Origin: Streptomyces sp. NBC_00620
GTDB lineage: Bacteria; Actinomycetota; Actinomycetes; Streptomycetales; Streptomycetaceae
Reading direction: 5' to 3'
Assembly (NCBI RefSeq): GCF_026341825.1
Contig: NZ_JAPENY010000001.1
Coordinates: forward strand, 1 to 64,000
DNA length: 64,000 nucleotides
Shown here: one piece after another, positions 16,189 through 24,588 of the stretch
How the letters are laid out: each line of letters starts with the position of its first letter
Position numbering within the stretch: position 1 is the first letter of the stretch
Translations under genes and position numbers: made by a program
The notes under the pieces: generated by a model
What the model was told of the DNA's origin: nothing
Database searches by the model: none
Seen by the model: the letters and a program-made list of their open reading frames with translations, nothing else

Positions 16189-16886
16189 CGCCCGACCCCA
16201 GAGGTACGACGACCGACACCATCCGCGTGCTCGTCGTCGAGGACGACCCGGTCGCCGCCGACGCGCATGTCATGTACGTGGGCCGTGTGCCGGGCTTCAC
16301 GGCGGTCGGGAAGGCGCACACGGGTGCGGAGGCGCGGCGTGCGCTGGACCGTACGCCGGTGGATCTGCTGTTGCTCGACCTGCATCTGCCGGACGTGCAC
16401 GGGCTGCAGCTCGCGCGTTCCCTGCGTGCCGCCGGCTATCACGCGGATGTGATCGCGGTGACGTCGGCGAGGGATCTGGCGGTCGTACGGGAGGGTGTGT
16501 CGCTCGGGGTCGTCCAGTACGTGCTGAAGCCCTTCACCTTCGCCACCTTGCGGGACCGGCTGATCCGGTACGCGGAGTTCCACGCGGCGGCGGGCGAGGC
16601 GAGCGGTCAGGACGAGGTGGACCGCGCCCTGGCCACCCTGCGCGCACCGGGCCCGGCCGCGCTCCCCAAGGGTCTGAGCGCCCCGACCCTCGAGCGCGTC
16701 ACCGTCGCTCTGCGGGACTGCGCCGAGGGCCTGACCGCGGCCGGGGTCGCCGAGTCGGTCGGCATCTCCCGGATCACGGCCCGGCGGTACCTGGAGCACC
16801 TGGTGGAGTCGGGCCGGGCCGCGCGGAGTCCGCAGTACGGGCAGGTGGGGCGGCCGGAGTTGCAGTACCGGTGGGTGAAGGGGTGA
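16185..16886 (+). CDS. CitB/DcuR-type response regulator
   Basis: 233 residues. The receiver domain has an acidic pocket (VVEDDP), phospho-acceptor Asp65 (LLLLDLHLP) and the Lys115-Pro switch. The C-terminal helix-turn-helix (GLTAAGVAESVGISRITARRYLE) matches the CitB class. It overlaps the kinase gene by ATGA and is therefore coupled to it. Control of the divergent dicarboxylate symporter is the natural prediction. Confidence 0.88.
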   Translation: MTPDPRGTTTDTIRVLVVEDDPVAADAHVMYVGRVPGFTAVGKAHTGAEARRALDRTPVDLLLLDLHLPDVHGLQLARSLRAAGYHADVIAVTSARDLAVVREGVSLGVVQYVLKPFTFATLRDRLIRYAEFHAAAGEASGQDEVDRALATLRAPGPAALPKGLSAPTLERVTVALRDCAEGLTAAGVAESVGISRITARRYLEHLVESGRAARSPQYGQVGRPELQYRWVKG

Positions 16887-16985
16887 CCTCGCGGGCGTAG
16901 GCGTCAGCCGTCAGCTATCGGGAAGGACGACTGTCCGGCCGTTCACCTTCCCGGCGGGGAAACGCTCGCATGTCCCACCGGGACA

Positions 16986-17402
16986 TCACCGAGCCCGCGA
17001 GACCTCAGGCAGCCGAGTGATCGCCGCGAAGGCCAGGAAAGCGGCGAGACTCCCGCACAAGAGGCCGGGGTAGGAGGCCCAGTCGGGATCGGCGGGAGCG
17101 GGCACGCCGGTACGCACCAGCCTGCCGACGGCCCAGCCGACCCCGAGCCCGATGACGAAGGCCGGCCAGCGATGCCGCACTCCCTTGATCACGTCGTCCA
17201 GCAACGCGAGCACGGTGCCGACCACCACCGGGACAAACCCATCGATCCAGTCGACGGCGATGAACCCCGCCCCCACGACGGCGAAGACGAACCAGCCGCC
17301 CACCAGCGGCCCGACCGGGGAGACACGTCGCGGAACCTCACCCGGCAGCCAGAAGAACCGGCGCACACTCTCGACGAAACCGTGCTCCTTGTCGTACGAC
17401 AT
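16986..17402 (-). CDS. Small integral membrane protein
   Basis: 138 residues with four hydrophobic segments (about 30-50, 57-75, 84-100, 115-133). No family is recognised. The ATG at 17402 follows GGGGGG at 4-5 nt. It starts 34 nt after the next membrane gene and is probably in one operon with it. The genes sit beside a decayed nucleoside-phosphorylase-like fragment, which hints at a conflict-system remnant, but nothing in the sequence proves it. Confidence 0.6.
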   Translation of the reverse strand: MSYDKEHGFVESVRRFFWLPGEVPRRVSPVGPLVGGWFVFAVVGAGFIAVDWIDGFVPVVVGTVLALLDDVIKGVRHRWPAFVIGLGVGWAVGRLVRTGVPAPADPDWASYPGLLCGSLAAFLAFAAITRLPEVSRAR

Positions 17403-17436
17403 CACGCCCCCCGTTGCGATGACCCGCCGCGACGAT

Positions 17437-17997
17437 TCACCTCGTACGGGGTGGACTCACGGCAGCCCCCGAGGGTTGCGCGTACGACACGACCTGGACC
17501 CCGAGCCCCACCGCGGCCAGCGCCTCGACAACGGACAACACCAGCAGCCCGTCCGCGACTTGACCACTGCTCCAGTACACGACGAGCCCGGCGAGCGGTA
17601 CGACGCAGAAGGCGAGCAGGTCGACCCCGCACTGGATGACTTTGCGGGACACTCTGCGCCGGTCGCCGCGATGGGCGGTCTCCCACCCGAAGGCGACCTC
17701 GGCATAGGCGAGTTCGGCGAGCCTCGGGCCCAACTCCTCCCTGACATAGGCCCCGATCGCGGAGATCTTCTCGTCGTTGACCAGGTAGGTCCACCCGAGG
17801 ACGACGCACACGGGCGGAAACGCCAGCAGCATCGACGTCTGCTTGGCCTGTGCGGCCGCGGCGACAACTGCGGCCACCACGGCGAGGGTTACGTACAGCA
17901 GGTTGTCCCGGAACCCGATCCGCGCCTTCTGCTCATCCTTGACGACCTGATACTCGGCGAGCAGCAACTGCCCGACGGTGACGTCTTGCTCCGGCAC
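17437..17997 (-). CDS. Membrane protein with four transmembrane segments
   Basis: 186 residues. An amphipathic N-terminus is followed by a tight transmembrane pair (about 32-70), a cytoplasmic loop of about 50 residues rich in charged residues, and a second pair (about 125-170). The family is not recognised. The GTG at 17997 has GAAGGGGG at good spacing. It is divergent from the truncated effector fragment at 18063, so the original locus probably had a membrane protein facing a nucleoside-phosphorylase-fold effector. Confidence 0.6.
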   Translation of the reverse strand: MPEQDVTVGQLLLAEYQVVKDEQKARIGFRDNLLYVTLAVVAAVVAAAAQAKQTSMLLAFPPVCVVLGWTYLVNDEKISAIGAYVREELGPRLAELAYAEVAFGWETAHRGDRRRVSRKVIQCGVDLLAFCVVPLAGLVVYWSSGQVADGLLVLSVVEALAAVGLGVQVVSYAQPSGAAVSPPRTR

Positions 17998-18020
17998 CGG
18001 TGCCCCCTTCGATCTGCTCC

Positions 18021-18054
18021 CAACACACCTTCTGGGTGGGCGACTTGGCAGTAC
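18021..18054 (+). promoter_or_regulatory. Conserved upstream element, copy 1
   Basis: This 34-bp segment matches 23666-23699 at 27 of 34 positions without gaps. It shares CAACACAC at its left end, TCTG in the middle and ACTTGGCAGTAC at its right end. It ends 8 bp before the start codon of a truncated copy of the effector gene found at 23710. Two independent copies at the same place relative to homologous genes argue for a promoter or operator. Confidence 0.7.
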
Positions 18055-18062
18055 TCGGGAAT

Positions 18063-18173
18063 GTGCCCGACGCGCGACCCGGCACCGGGATCCTCGCCGC
18101 CCTCACGCTGGAGTATGCGGGAGGTTGTCCACCACCGGCCGACCGTGGGCGAATAACAACGTTGTCACGTTGA
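18063..18173 (+). pseudogene. Truncated nucleoside-phosphorylase-fold effector gene
   Basis: The GTG at 18063 opens 36 codons whose first 18 (MPDARPGTGILAALTLEY) align with the start of the effector at 23710 (MPQTTPTVAVLTALSLEY), including the conserved Leu-Glu-Tyr. Homology then stops and the frame ends at 18171-18173. The upstream element is preserved as well. It is read here as a 5' remnant of a second copy of the effector gene, deleted before the sugar transporter operon. Confidence 0.7.
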
Positions 18174-18226
18174 TGACATGCACCGTTGCACAGGCATTGA
18201 CCGTGCTCCAACACCCACCTTAGGTT
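18156..18226 (+). promoter_or_regulatory. Promoter and palindrome for the sugar ABC operon
   Basis: TTGACC (18197-18202) and TAGGTT (18221-18226) are 18 bp apart upstream of the binding-protein gene, and a ribosome site AGGAGG follows near 18269. An ACAACGTTGT palindrome at 18156-18165 is centred on CG in the way of LacI-family operators, so sugar-dependent repression is plausible. Confidence 0.5.
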
Positions 18227-18281
18227 CACCGAGCAGACAATCTCGGCCACCATCGACGTCGGCCAGCAGGAGGTCCTGCCC

Positions 18282-19646
18282 GTGCGCCCCACCGCCGCCC
18301 CACTTCTCCTCGTCACGCTGCTCACCGCCACCACGCTCACCGCTTGCGGATCGGGTTCCGGCAGCGATCCGGACACCGTGAAGGTCTCGTTCAAACAGTC
18401 CACGGACAACTCCATCAAGGTGATGGACACCTATCTGGGCGAGATGAAGAAGCAGTTCGAGAAGGCGAACCCCGGCAAGAAGATAGAGCTCGTCCCGATC
18501 AAGGCCCCGGACTCCGAGTACTACACGAAGCTCCAGCAGATGCTGCGGTCACCGAAGACGGCCCCCGACCTGGTCTACGAGGACACCTTCCTCATCAACT
18601 CGGACATCACCAGCGGGTACTTGAAGCCCCTCGACACCTACCTCGACAAGTGGGCGGACTGGGACCAGTTCATCGATACGGCCAAGACGGCGGCCAAGGC
18701 CGAGGACGGGAAGACGTACGGCGTCCCGGACGGGACGGACACCCGGGGGCTCTGGTTCGACAAGGGCATCTTCGCGAAGGCGGGCCTGCCGAGCGACTGG
18801 CAGCCGAAGACGTGGGACGAGGTCCTCGACGCGGCCCGCACGATCAAGGAGAAGGTCCCCGGCGTCACGCCCCTCAACATCTACACGGGCAAGCCGGCCG
18901 GTGAAGCCGCCACCATGCAGGGCTTCGAGATGCTGCTGTACGGCACGGGGGACGGCTCCGCGGACCCCCTGTACGACACCGCCTCCAAGAAGTGGATCGC
19001 CGGCAGCCAGGCCTTCAAGGACTCTCTCGGCTTCGTCGAGACGGTCTACAAGGAGAAGCTCGGCCTCGACGTCTCCGACGCCCTCGACCCCAACATCGCG
19101 ACGAGGGTCCGCGGCGAGCTGCTGCCCGAGGGCAAGCTCGGCATCAACCTCGACGGCAGCTGGCTCCCGCAGGACTGGCTGGAGGGCGCGGGCCACGCAT
19201 GGCCCGAGTGGTCCGAGAAACTCGGCCTCGCCGCCATGCCCACGCAGAACGGCCAGGCCCCCGGCAAGGTGAGCATGTCCGGCGGCTGGACCTGGTCCAT
19301 CCCGTCCAAGGCCTCCAACCCCGACCTGGCCTTCAAGTTCATCGAGACGATGCAGACCAAGGCGAACGCCCAGAAGTGGTACATCGCCAACTCCGGTATC
19401 GCGGTGCGCAAGGACGTCGCCGCCGACCCCGCGTACGTGGACGCGCAGCCCGGCATCAAGTTCTTCACGGACCTGGTCGCGAGCACGCACTACCGGCCCG
19501 CGTACCCGGCATACCCGAAGGTCTCGACCGCCATCCAGGAGGCCATGGAGGGCGTGACGACGGGTGACAGTTCGGTGGACAAGGCGGCGAGCGGGTACGA
19601 CGAGGAGCTGAAGACAGCCACCGACGACCATGTGATCACCAAGTGA
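18282..19646 (+). CDS. ABC transporter sugar-binding lipoprotein
   Basis: 454 residues with a lipobox (LTAC, Cys22) and a family-1 extracellular solute-binding fold: early KKQFEKANPGKKIELVPIK, DLVYEDTFLINSDI, and late GWTWSIPSKASNPDLAFKF. It captures a sugar outside the membrane for the two permeases that follow. The GTG at 18282 is 7 nt after AGGAGG. The stop overlaps the next gene (GTGA). No ATP-binding subunit is encoded, so a shared MsiK-type ATPase is likely, as is common in Streptomyces. Confidence 0.88.
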   Translation: MRPTAAPLLLVTLLTATTLTACGSGSGSDPDTVKVSFKQSTDNSIKVMDTYLGEMKKQFEKANPGKKIELVPIKAPDSEYYTKLQQMLRSPKTAPDLVYEDTFLINSDITSGYLKPLDTYLDKWADWDQFIDTAKTAAKAEDGKTYGVPDGTDTRGLWFDKGIFAKAGLPSDWQPKTWDEVLDAARTIKEKVPGVTPLNIYTGKPAGEAATMQGFEMLLYGTGDGSADPLYDTASKKWIAGSQAFKDSLGFVETVYKEKLGLDVSDALDPNIATRVRGELLPEGKLGINLDGSWLPQDWLEGAGHAWPEWSEKLGLAAMPTQNGQAPGKVSMSGGWTWSIPSKASNPDLAFKFIETMQTKANAQKWYIANSGIAVRKDVAADPAYVDAQPGIKFFTDLVASTHYRPAYPAYPKVSTAIQEAMEGVTTGDSSVDKAASGYDEELKTATDDHVITK

Positions 19647-20584
19647 GCGTGGATACGCGGGTGGCGCCTCAGGTCCGTCCCCCGGATCCCTCAGGCGCGA
19701 AGGTCGCCTCCCCTCGCCGGGGAGGCCTCCGCCGCTCCCTCGTCCGCGCTCTCCCCGTCTCCCCCGCCGTCATCCTCCTGCTCCTCTTCCTCGCGGGCCC
19801 GATCGGCTACTGCGCCTACATCGCCTTCACAGACCTGCAGTTGACCGGCCAGGCCCAGTCGTCGTTCGTCGGCTTCGACAACTTCCGGGCGGCGTTCGAG
19901 GACGAGGCGTTCCTCAACGCGGTCTGGCTGACGCTGGTGTTCACGGTGTTGTCGTCGCTGGTCGGGCAGAACACGCTGGGGCTTGCCCTGGCCGCACTCA
20001 TGCAGCGGGCGTCGAAGCCGGTGCGGACGGTGGTGGGCGGGATCGTCGTCACGGCGTGGGTGCTGCCGGAGGTGGTGGCGGGGTTTCTGCTGTACGCGTT
20101 CTTCCGGCGGGAGGGGACGCTGAACGCCATCCTCGACTGGCTCCATCTGCCCAGCCAGAACTGGTTGTTCACCTTGCCCATTCTGGCGGTGTCGTTCGCG
20201 AATGTGTGGCGGGGTACGGCTTTCTCGATGCTCGTCTATTCAGCCGCGCTGAACGAAATCCCGAAGGAGATAACGGAGGCGGCGGAGGTGGACGGTGCGG
20301 GGGGCTGGCGGCGGATGTGGCACATCACGCTGCCGATGATTCGCCGGTCGATCGGTACGAATCTGATGCTCAACACGCTGCAGACGCTCTCTGTCTTCGG
20401 GCTGATCTGGGTGATGACCCGGGGCGGGCCGAGCGGCAAGAGCCAGACCCTTCCGCTGTTCATGTACGAGCAGGCATTCCAGAAGAGCATGATCGGGTAC
20501 GGGACTGCGGTGGCGTTGCTGCTGTTGGTCGTCGGCTCGCTGTTCTCGGTCGTGTATATGCGGCTGCTGCGGACGGAGGTCTGA
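19643..20584 (+). CDS. ABC sugar transporter permease (MalF-type)
   Basis: 313 residues and six hydrophobic segments. The EAA loop (EAAEVDGAGGWRRMWHITLP, near 215) contacts the ATPase. It is coupled to the binding-protein gene by a GTGA overlap and followed one base later by the second permease. The N-terminal roughly 30 residues are basic and Pro-rich, as usual in MalF-type actinobacterial permeases. Confidence 0.9.
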   Translation: MSVDTRVAPQVRPPDPSGAKVASPRRGGLRRSLVRALPVSPAVILLLLFLAGPIGYCAYIAFTDLQLTGQAQSSFVGFDNFRAAFEDEAFLNAVWLTLVFTVLSSLVGQNTLGLALAALMQRASKPVRTVVGGIVVTAWVLPEVVAGFLLYAFFRREGTLNAILDWLHLPSQNWLFTLPILAVSFANVWRGTAFSMLVYSAALNEIPKEITEAAEVDGAGGWRRMWHITLPMIRRSIGTNLMLNTLQTLSVFGLIWVMTRGGPSGKSQTLPLFMYEQAFQKSMIGYGTAVALLLLVVGSLFSVVYMRLLRTEV

Positions 20585-20585
20585 G

Positions 20586-21464
20586 ATGGCGACACCCGCG
20601 GTTCGTACGACCGCTCACCCGACCTTGCGTGCACCTCTCAAGTCCCGCCGCACGAACCGGCGTCTGGCGGCGGATGCCGGGCTCCTCGTCCTGGCCGCCG
20701 CGTTCGCGCTGCCGCTGGTCTGGGTGGTCCTGTCCTCGCTGGACCCGCACGCGGGCCTGAAGGTGCAGGTCCCGGACGGCGTCACGCTGGACAACTTCGA
20801 CGCGGTCCTGACGCCGGACATCACGTTCACGCCGCTGCTCAACAGCCTGATCCTGTGCGGGGGCGGGACGCTGCTGACGGTGGTGTGCTCGACACTGGCC
20901 GCGTATCCGCTGTCGCGGTTTCGGTCGCGGCTGAACCGGCCCTTCCTGCTGACCATTCTGTTCGCGACGAGTCTGCCGATCACGGCGATCATGGTGCCGG
21001 TGTACGCACTCTTCGTCCAGGTGAACCTGATCGACACCGTGCAGGGCACGATCTTCTTCTTCGCGGCTTCTCAACTTCCTTTTGCTATTTGGCTGATGAA
21101 GAACTTCATGGATGGCGTGCCGAAGGAGCTGGAGGAAGCCGCCTGGACGGACGGGGCTTCGTCGCTTCAGTCGCTCGTGCGGATTGTGCTGCCGCTGATG
21201 GGGCCGGGGGTGGCTGTGGTGACGGTGTTCTCGTTCGTGATGATGTGGGGGAACTTCTTTGTGCCGTTCATGTTGCTGCTTACGCCGGATCAGATGCCTG
21301 CGTCGGTGAGCATCAATGAGTTCTTCGGGAATCGGGGGACTGTGGTTTATGGGCAGTTGGCGGCGTTCTCGATTATTTATTCGACGCCGGTGATTTTGTT
21401 GTATGTGTTGGTGGCGAGGCGGTTGGGTGGGGGGTTTGCTTTGGGTGGGGCGGTTAAGGGGTGA
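20586..21464 (+). CDS. ABC sugar transporter permease (MalG-type)
   Basis: 292 residues with six transmembrane segments and the EAA loop (EAAWTDGASSLQSLVRIVLP, near 185). It starts one base after the stop of the first permease and completes the importer. The last 200 bp drop in GC and lose the usual C-ending codons, a local shift that begins before the convergent NLR gene. The final residues are normal for the family. Confidence 0.9.
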   Translation: MATPAVRTTAHPTLRAPLKSRRTNRRLAADAGLLVLAAAFALPLVWVVLSSLDPHAGLKVQVPDGVTLDNFDAVLTPDITFTPLLNSLILCGGGTLLTVVCSTLAAYPLSRFRSRLNRPFLLTILFATSLPITAIMVPVYALFVQVNLIDTVQGTIFFFAASQLPFAIWLMKNFMDGVPKELEEAAWTDGASSLQSLVRIVLPLMGPGVAVVTVFSFVMMWGNFFVPFMLLLTPDQMPASVSINEFFGNRGTVVYGQLAAFSIIYSTPVILLYVLVARRLGGGFALGGAVKG

Positions 21465-21485
21465 GAGGTTGGGCGGGTGTTACTG

Positions 21486-22525
21486 CTACTGCTCGGCTCG
21501 GGTGCGGGCCTGGTCAGCTTTGGCGGTGTCGCCTGCCTGGGCGTAGGCGTCGGCGGCCTGGAGCCAGCAGGCACGGGCCTCGGCGGGACGGCCGGCGGAC
21601 TCGTGGACGACGGCGAGGTTGTGCAGCACCTGGCCCGTCCCGTACCAGTCCTCGAACTCCCGGAGGACCTCCAACGCCTTGCCGTACCCCTCAACCGCCT
21701 CCGCAACCCGGCCCGCCTCCCGCAGGGCGATGCCGAGGTTGCTCCACGCCCCGGCCGCGCCGTGGCGGTCCCCGGCGGCCTGGTTCAGGTCGCGGGCGCG
21801 GGTGTGGGCGTCGATCGCCTCCGCCCCCCGACCCGACTCCCGCAGGGCAAGGCCGAGGTTGGTCCAGGCCGCGGCCTCGCCGTGGCGGTCTCCGGCGGCC
21901 TGGTAGAGGTCGCGGGCACGGGTGTGCGCCTCGACCGCCTCCGCCACCCGACCCGCCTCCCGCAGGACGATGCCGAGGCCATGCCACGCCCTGGCCTCGC
22001 CGTGGCCGTCCCCGGCGGCCTGGTACAGGTCGCGGGCACGGGTGTGCGCCTCGACCGCCTCCGCCCTCCGGCCCACCTCCTCCAGGGCGAGGCCGAGGTT
22101 GTTCCACGCGTCGGCCTCGGCCGCGCGGTCCCCCAAACGACCGGCAGCCTCCAGCGCAGCCCGGCCTACAACGACCCAGTCGTCGAAATACCGCCGCCAA
22201 TCCAGGTAGACCGCCAGACACGCGGCCAGCCGCACCATCGTGTCCGCGAACCGCTCCTGCTCCGCCCACCCCACCACGGCCACCAGACCCGCCCGCTCCC
22301 CATCCAGCCACCGCAGTGCCTCGCCCCGCCCCCCGAACCGCTCCGGCACCGGCAACCCCGGTAACCACCGCAGCCAGTCATCCGCCGCATCCGCCCACGC
22401 GCAATAGAAGGCCAGCACCCGCTCCCGCGCCGCCTCCCCCTCCTCCACCAGCCGCGCATCCCCCGCCACCACACCCACCCCAAAAGCCCGCACCAAGTCA
22501 TGCAACCGCCACCGACGGCGCCCGC
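21486..22525 (-). repeat. Inverted repeat, left arm (NLR1 TPR half)
   Basis: From about 22525 down to the NLR1 stop, the DNA closely resembles 25650-26689 in opposite orientation. Where compared by eye near the inner boundary it is nearly identical for about 90 bases, and the ends of both genes also match. Within the arm, 120-bp TPR units repeat in tandem. Confidence 0.75.
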
Positions 22526-23600
22526 TCTCCCGCCCCCGCTCGACGAGATGCGCGCGAACCAGGGCCTCCAGGTCCTGCACCGGAGGAGCGCCCGTCCCGA
22601 CGAGCGCGGCGACTACCTCGTCGCTCGCATCCGGACCCGGCGCCAGTGCCAGCAGACGCAGTACGCGTGCCTGCTCGGGCGGAAGCCGTTTGTACGACAG
22701 GTCGAAGACCGCGCGGACGCTGCGCTCGCCGTCGTTGAGATGGCCGAGCAGGTCACGGGACTCGGCGAGTTCGGTGACGAGTTCCCCGACCGGCTTGTCC
22801 CGGTCCACCACCAGCAATGCCGTCGCGATCTGGAGGGCCAGCGGCAGGTGCCCGCAGAGAGCGGCAAGTTCCTCGGCTGCCTCGGCGTCATCCGCGACGC
22901 GGCTGTCTGTGGGGTGGGCGATCCGCAGGGCGCGGTCGAGGAGGTCGTACGCCTCCCCCGGCGTCAGCTCGTCCAACGCCAGTAGCCGAGCCCCCAGTTG
23001 GGGCAGTCGGTCGCGCGAGGTGACCAGTAGTCGGTGGCCCGCGCCACCGCCGGGAAGCAGGGGCCGCACCTGGGCGGGCGAGGACGCGTTGTCGGCCAGG
23101 ATCAGCACGGGGCCCTTCTCCCGAGCACGGGCGGCGAGGGCCGAACGGTAGAGCGCGGCTCGCGCATCCACCCCGGTCGGGATGTGTTCCGGCTCCGTAC
23201 TCAGCGCCCTCAGCAACGCCTCCAGAGCCTGGCCGGCCGTGACGGGTTCCTCGTCGTACCCGTGCAGGTCGACGAAGAGCACCCCGCCCGGGAACCAGCC
23301 CTTCCCGCGGGCCTCGTGACCCGCCTCGACCGCGAGTGCGGTCTTGCCGATGCCACCGAGCCCGGACACCGCGGCGACCACCACCGCCTCCGGGGCGGCA
23401 CCGGACGCGGGCGGGTCGAACGCGTCTAGCAGCACCCGCAGTTCACCGTCCCGGCCGGTGAAACCGACTGTCCGTGCAGGGAGGGCGTCCAGCGCGCTGG
23501 GCGCAGGCGCGTGCTCGCTGTACTCCTTCTTTGCGGTGAAGGGACCCGTGAACTTCGCTCCCTGGAAGTCGAGATGGTCCCCGCTGTACTCGGTAGTCAT
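21486..23600 (-). CDS. NLR1: STAND NTPase (NB-ARC) with TPR repeats and N-terminal signalling motif
   Basis: 704 residues. Residues 7-24 are GDHLDFQGAKFTGPFTAK, nearly the same as the C-terminal motif of the adjacent effector. The NB-ARC ATPase follows with Walker A GLGGIGKT (80-87), Walker B VLILADN near 160, SRDRL near 190 and GHLPLAL near 253. The rest is a helical arm and about five TPR repeats of 40 residues. STAND proteins sense a ligand with the repeats, oligomerise with ATP and activate an effector. It is divergent from the effector gene 110 bp away. The TPR half is almost identical to that of NLR2. The defence role is inferred. Confidence 0.82.
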   Translation of the reverse strand: MTTEYSGDHLDFQGAKFTGPFTAKKEYSEHAPAPSALDALPARTVGFTGRDGELRVLLDAFDPPASGAAPEAVVVAAVSGLGGIGKTALAVEAGHEARGKGWFPGGVLFVDLHGYDEEPVTAGQALEALLRALSTEPEHIPTGVDARAALYRSALAARAREKGPVLILADNASSPAQVRPLLPGGGAGHRLLVTSRDRLPQLGARLLALDELTPGEAYDLLDRALRIAHPTDSRVADDAEAAEELAALCGHLPLALQIATALLVVDRDKPVGELVTELAESRDLLGHLNDGERSVRAVFDLSYKRLPPEQARVLRLLALAPGPDASDEVVAALVGTGAPPVQDLEALVRAHLVERGRESGRRRWRLHDLVRAFGVGVVAGDARLVEEGEAARERVLAFYCAWADAADDWLRWLPGLPVPERFGGRGEALRWLDGERAGLVAVVGWAEQERFADTMVRLAACLAVYLDWRRYFDDWVVVGRAALEAAGRLGDRAAEADAWNNLGLALEEVGRRAEAVEAHTRARDLYQAAGDGHGEARAWHGLGIVLREAGRVAEAVEAHTRARDLYQAAGDRHGEAAAWTNLGLALRESGRGAEAIDAHTRARDLNQAAGDRHGAAGAWSNLGIALREAGRVAEAVEGYGKALEVLREFEDWYGTGQVLHNLAVVHESAGRPAEARACWLQAADAYAQAGDTAKADQARTRAEQ

Positions 23601-23665
23601 CGCGCCGTCCCCCGTACCGCGTTCGAGCCTCGCGTGACATCACGGTACGCCGCACCCCATCACCC

Positions 23666-23699
23666 CAACACACACTCTGTGCAAGCCACTTGGCAGTAC
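23666..23699 (+). promoter_or_regulatory. Conserved upstream element, copy 2
   Basis: This is the functional counterpart of 18021-18054. It ends 10 bp before the GTG of the intact effector gene. The TTGGCA inside ACTTGGCAGTAC resembles a -35 box, but no convincing -10 is seen, so an operator is as likely as a promoter. Confidence 0.65.
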
Positions 23700-23709
23700 C
23701 GTTGACCGC

Positions 23710-24588
23710 GTGCCGCAGACAACGCCCACGGTGGCAGTCCTCACCGCACTGTCGCTCGAATACGACGCCGTACTCGCCCACCTGACGGACGTCCAAACGC
23801 TCACTCACCCGCGCTACGGCACCAAGGCCAAGCAAGGCCAACTCCCCGGCACCCCCTGGCAGGTGGCTCTGGTCAACATGGGCGAGGGCACGCTCACGGC
23901 GGCCACACTCACCGAACGCGTGTTGACGTGGCTCGAGCCCGAGGCCGTGCTGCTCGTCGGTGTCGCGGGCGGCCTCAAGGACGACATCGGGATCGGCGAC
24001 GTCGTAGTCGCCACGAAGGTGTACTCGATCCACGGCGGCAAGCAGACTCCTGACGGCTTCCTGGTCCGCCCGGAGGCATGGCGCGCTTCGCACCGCCTGG
24101 AACAGGCGGCCAAGGAAGCGCTGGGCGCCACGACGGACTTCAAGGCGTTCTTCAAGCCGATCGCAGTGGGAGACGTGGTCCTCGCGGACAGGGAATCCGA
24201 GCTCGCCGAGCACATCCGGACGCACTACAACGACGCCGTCGCCATCGAGATGGAGAGCTCCGGCGTAGCCCATGCGGTGCATCTCGCCGGTGAGGCGGGC
24301 GCGTTGATCATCCGAGGGATCAGCGACAAGGCCAACGCGGACAAGTCCCAGGCCGACGCCAAAGGTTCCCAACCCCTGGCAGCCGCCAACGCGGCCGAGG
24401 CGGCGATCACCGTACTCCACGAGCTGGAACCGAAGCCGGTGCCTGGCCAGGCGCACTCCGACCCCCGGGAGCGTCCTTTTCGCGGCTCAAGGTACGGAGG
24501 TGACCACCTCGACTTTCGGGGCAGCACCTTCAACGGCCCCTTCACGGCGAAGTCGGTCGGACAGCGCCCCGACAACGACGGCCGATAG
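23710..24588 (+). CDS. Nucleoside phosphorylase/MTA-SAH nucleosidase-fold effector with C-terminal signalling motif
   Basis: 292 residues. The PNP/UDP fold is complete: Glu17 in SLEYDAV, GVAGGLKDDIGIGDVVVAT (84-102), AIEMES (178-183, the substrate-binding Glu-Met-Glu), and catalytic Asp206 in IIRGISD. A flexible tail carries GDHLDFRGSTFNGPFTAK (264-281), matched at 14 of 18 positions at the NLR1 N-terminus. Such folds act as effectors in predicted NTP-dependent conflict systems, where they would cleave nucleosides or nucleotides. The GTG at 23710 has no ribosome site and may be leaderless. The last 89 bases overlap NLR2 in another frame. Confidence 0.82.
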   Translation: MPQTTPTVAVLTALSLEYDAVLAHLTDVQTLTHPRYGTKAKQGQLPGTPWQVALVNMGEGTLTAATLTERVLTWLEPEAVLLVGVAGGLKDDIGIGDVVVATKVYSIHGGKQTPDGFLVRPEAWRASHRLEQAAKEALGATTDFKAFFKPIAVGDVVLADRESELAEHIRTHYNDAVAIEMESSGVAHAVHLAGEAGALIIRGISDKANADKSQADAKGSQPLAAANAAEAAITVLHELEPKPVPGQAHSDPRERPFRGSRYGGDHLDFRGSTFNGPFTAKSVGQRPDNDGR

